NCBI RefSeq assembly: GCF_002934605.1
Contig: NZ_PTJC01000006.1
Span: 1,488,001 to 1,552,000 of the forward strand
Reading direction: 5' to 3'
From: Neolewinella xylanilytica
Lineage (GTDB): Bacteria; Bacteroidota; Bacteroidia; Chitinophagales; Saprospiraceae
Length of the DNA stretch: 64,000 nt
Both the position numbers and the translations under genes were made by a program. Of the stretch, positions 62,669-64,000 are shown in pieces. The notes below the pieces were generated by a model. It ran no database searches. It worked only from the letters and a program-made list of their open reading frames with translations, and was not told the DNA's origin. Within the stretch, counting starts at the first letter, position 1. Every line of letters starts with the position of its first letter.

Positions 62669-64000
62669 TTACCGGAGTTGGGTGCCTAACAGGGTAGCGC
62701 TGGTGGCTTCGTGTATCACTACGTGCACGTAGTCGCCCGTCCGGGTACCGGCGACCTTGGGAAAGATCACCATCTTGTTCTGGCTGTTACGCCCCTTCCA
62801 GTCGCTGTCGGACCGCTTGCTTTCTCCTTCGATCAAAACCTTGAACGTTTTGCCGATGTCCTTTTGGTTCAGTTCGTTACTGATGGTGGTTTGCAGGTCG
62901 ATGACCTCCTGGAGCCGTCGCTTTTTTACCGGCAAGGGAACGTCGTCCGTGAATTTCCGGGCAGCCGGGGTTCCGGGCCGCTCGGAGTAGTAGAACATAT
63001 AGGACATGCTGTAGCGAGCGTACGCAATCATGCGCAACGTATCCTGGTGCTCCTCCTCCGTTTCGGTACAGAATCCGGTAATGACGTCCGAGCTGACGGC
63101 GCAGTTGGGCATAATCTCGTAGATCCGGTCGATTTTGGCCTGGTACCATTCGCGGTCGTAGGTCCGGTTCATCAGGTCCAGGATGCGGCTGTTGCCGGAC
63201 TGCACCGGCAGGTGGATGTACTTGCAGATATTTTCGTGGTCGCGCATGGTGTACAGCACCTCGTCGGTAATGTCCTTCGGGTGGCTGGTACTGAAGCGGA
63301 TCCGCAGATCGGGGTGCACCGCCGCCGTCATCGCCAGCAGTTGGGCGAAGTTGACTCGTTCCTCCGTTTCCGGATGGGTCCACTTGTAGCTGTCTACGTT
63401 CTGTCCGAGGAGGGTCACTTCCCGGAAGCCGCGTTCGTAGAGGTCGGTTGCTTCAGCCACGATGCTGAAGGCGTTGCGGCTGCGTTCGCGGCCGCGGGTG
63501 TAGGGCACCACGCAGAAGGAGCACATATTATCGCAGCCGCGCATGATGGAGATGAAGGCGGTCACGCCGTTACTCTGGAGCCGTAGCGGGTTGATGTCGG
63601 CGTAGGTCTCCTCCCGGCTCAGGAAGACGTTGACGCCCTTGTCACCCTCCTCGGCACCGGCTACCAGGGTAGGCAGATCGCGGTAGGCATCCGGGCCCAC
63701 GACCAGGTCGACGAGCTTTTCTTCTTCCAGGAACTTTGCCTTCAGCCGCTCGGCCATGCAGCCCAGTACGCCGACCATGGTGCCGGGCTTGCGCTTCTTT
63801 ACTTTGTCGAATACCCGCAGCCGCTTGCGAACGGTTTCCTCGGCCTTTTCCCGGATCGAGCAGGTGTTGATCAGGATCAGGTCGGCGGCCTCCAGGTCGC
63901 GGGTCGGGCCGTAGCCGGCCTCACCGAGGATGCTGGCTACGATCTCCGAGTCGCTGAAGTTCATCTGACAGCCGTAGCTCTCGATGTAGAAGCGTTTGGA
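62669..64000 (-). CDS. miaB: tRNA-2-methylthio-N6-isopentenyladenosine synthase MiaB, 5' end beyond window
   Basis: A radical-SAM methylthiotransferase for A37 of tRNAs. The frame runs to the window edge (the last codons read ...YGCQMN), so the N-terminal dozen or more residues are outside. The three Cys of the N-terminal UPF0004 4Fe-4S site are visible ([22 protein letters not shown]). The radical-SAM CDNMCSFC triad follows, then the TRAM domain at the C-terminus. The downstream gene is the sigma-54 activator. Confidence 0.95.
   Translation of the reverse strand, partial: SKRFYIESYGCQMNFSDSEIVASILGEAGYGPTRDLEAADLILINTCSIREKAEETVRKRLRVFDKVKKRKPGTMVGVLGCMAERLKAKFLEEEKLVDLVVGPDAYRDLPTLVAGAEEGDKGVNVFLSREETYADINPLRLQSNGVTAFISIMRGCDNMCSFCVVPYTRGRERSRNAFSIVAEATDLYERGFREVTLLGQNVDSYKWTHPETEERVNFAQLLAMTAAVHPDLRIRFSTSHPKDITDEVLYTMRDHENICKYIHLPVQSGNSRILDLMNRTYDREWYQAKIDRIYEIMPNCAVSSDVITGFCTETEEEHQDTLRMIAYARYSMSYMFYYSERPGTPAARKFTDDVPLPVKKRRLQEVIDLQTTISNELNQKDIGKTFKVLIEGESKRSDSDWKGRNSQNKMVIFPKVAGTRTGDYVHVVIHEATSATLLGTQLR

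Overview
The window looks like chromosomal DNA from a high-GC member of the Bacteroidota, most likely a Saprospiria/Lewinella-type marine bacterium. This rests on gene content and signals, not on a database search. TamA is present in its lipoprotein form (TamL) next to a 1760-residue TamB. Three tandem DUF3857/transglutaminase proteins, a DUF4382 lipoprotein, FAS1 and sortilin-type propeller proteins, and a miaB to sigma-54-activator order are all familiar from that phylum. Shine-Dalgarno sequences are largely absent, and AT-rich boxes of the TAnnTTTG type lie upstream of several genes. No rRNA, tRNA, insertion sequence, prophage or CRISPR array was seen. The window is mostly ordinary core genome.

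Layout. 1-4.4 kb: 3' end of a sodium:solute symporter, a FAD oxidoreductase, a DUF4382 lipoprotein and an RlmI-type rRNA methyltransferase. 4.6-12.3 kb: tamB-tamL, an envelope-biogenesis operon. 12.4-20.9 kb: a zinc alcohol dehydrogenase, a large BNR/sortilin-like secreted propeller, a two-domain fasciclin protein, pgi and an MscS channel. 21-25.7 kb: a GH67 alpha-glucuronidase facing a clan-A-like secreted glycosidase, suggesting use of glucuronoxylan. 25.9-31.5 kb: a complete TolC/adaptor/RND efflux operon. 31.5-37.6 kb: a YitT protein, a lipoprotein/MocA-like/XdhC operon linked to molybdenum enzyme maturation, then ppk1 and a DUF72 protein.

37.7-43.8 kb: three consecutive DUF3857 proteins, two of which have lost the catalytic cysteine. 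43.8-50.8 kb: a small membrane protein, ahcY, a serine hydrolase, an SDR, and a patatin-GH3 pair. Two short tandem repeat arrays lie directly at gene 3' ends here. 50.8-58.7 kb: an operon of SPFH protein, NadR-like kinase and GT-C-like membrane protein, an unknown 466-residue protein behind a possible attenuator or small RNA, lon and an SDR. 58.7-64 kb: miaB, a sigma-54 activator, an MCE/MlaD protein and the bifunctional NAD(P)HX repair enzyme, all on the minus strand.

Most worth a second look: the promoter plus terminator-like leader at 53952-54030; the SPFH and kinase genes separated in frame by one TAG and restarted at TTG; a dispersed 18-bp GC-rich motif at four or five sites; the two 3'-end tandem arrays; the pseudo-transglutaminase triplet; and the many convergent pairs that abut or overlap. 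I did not find a clearly new multi-gene system.
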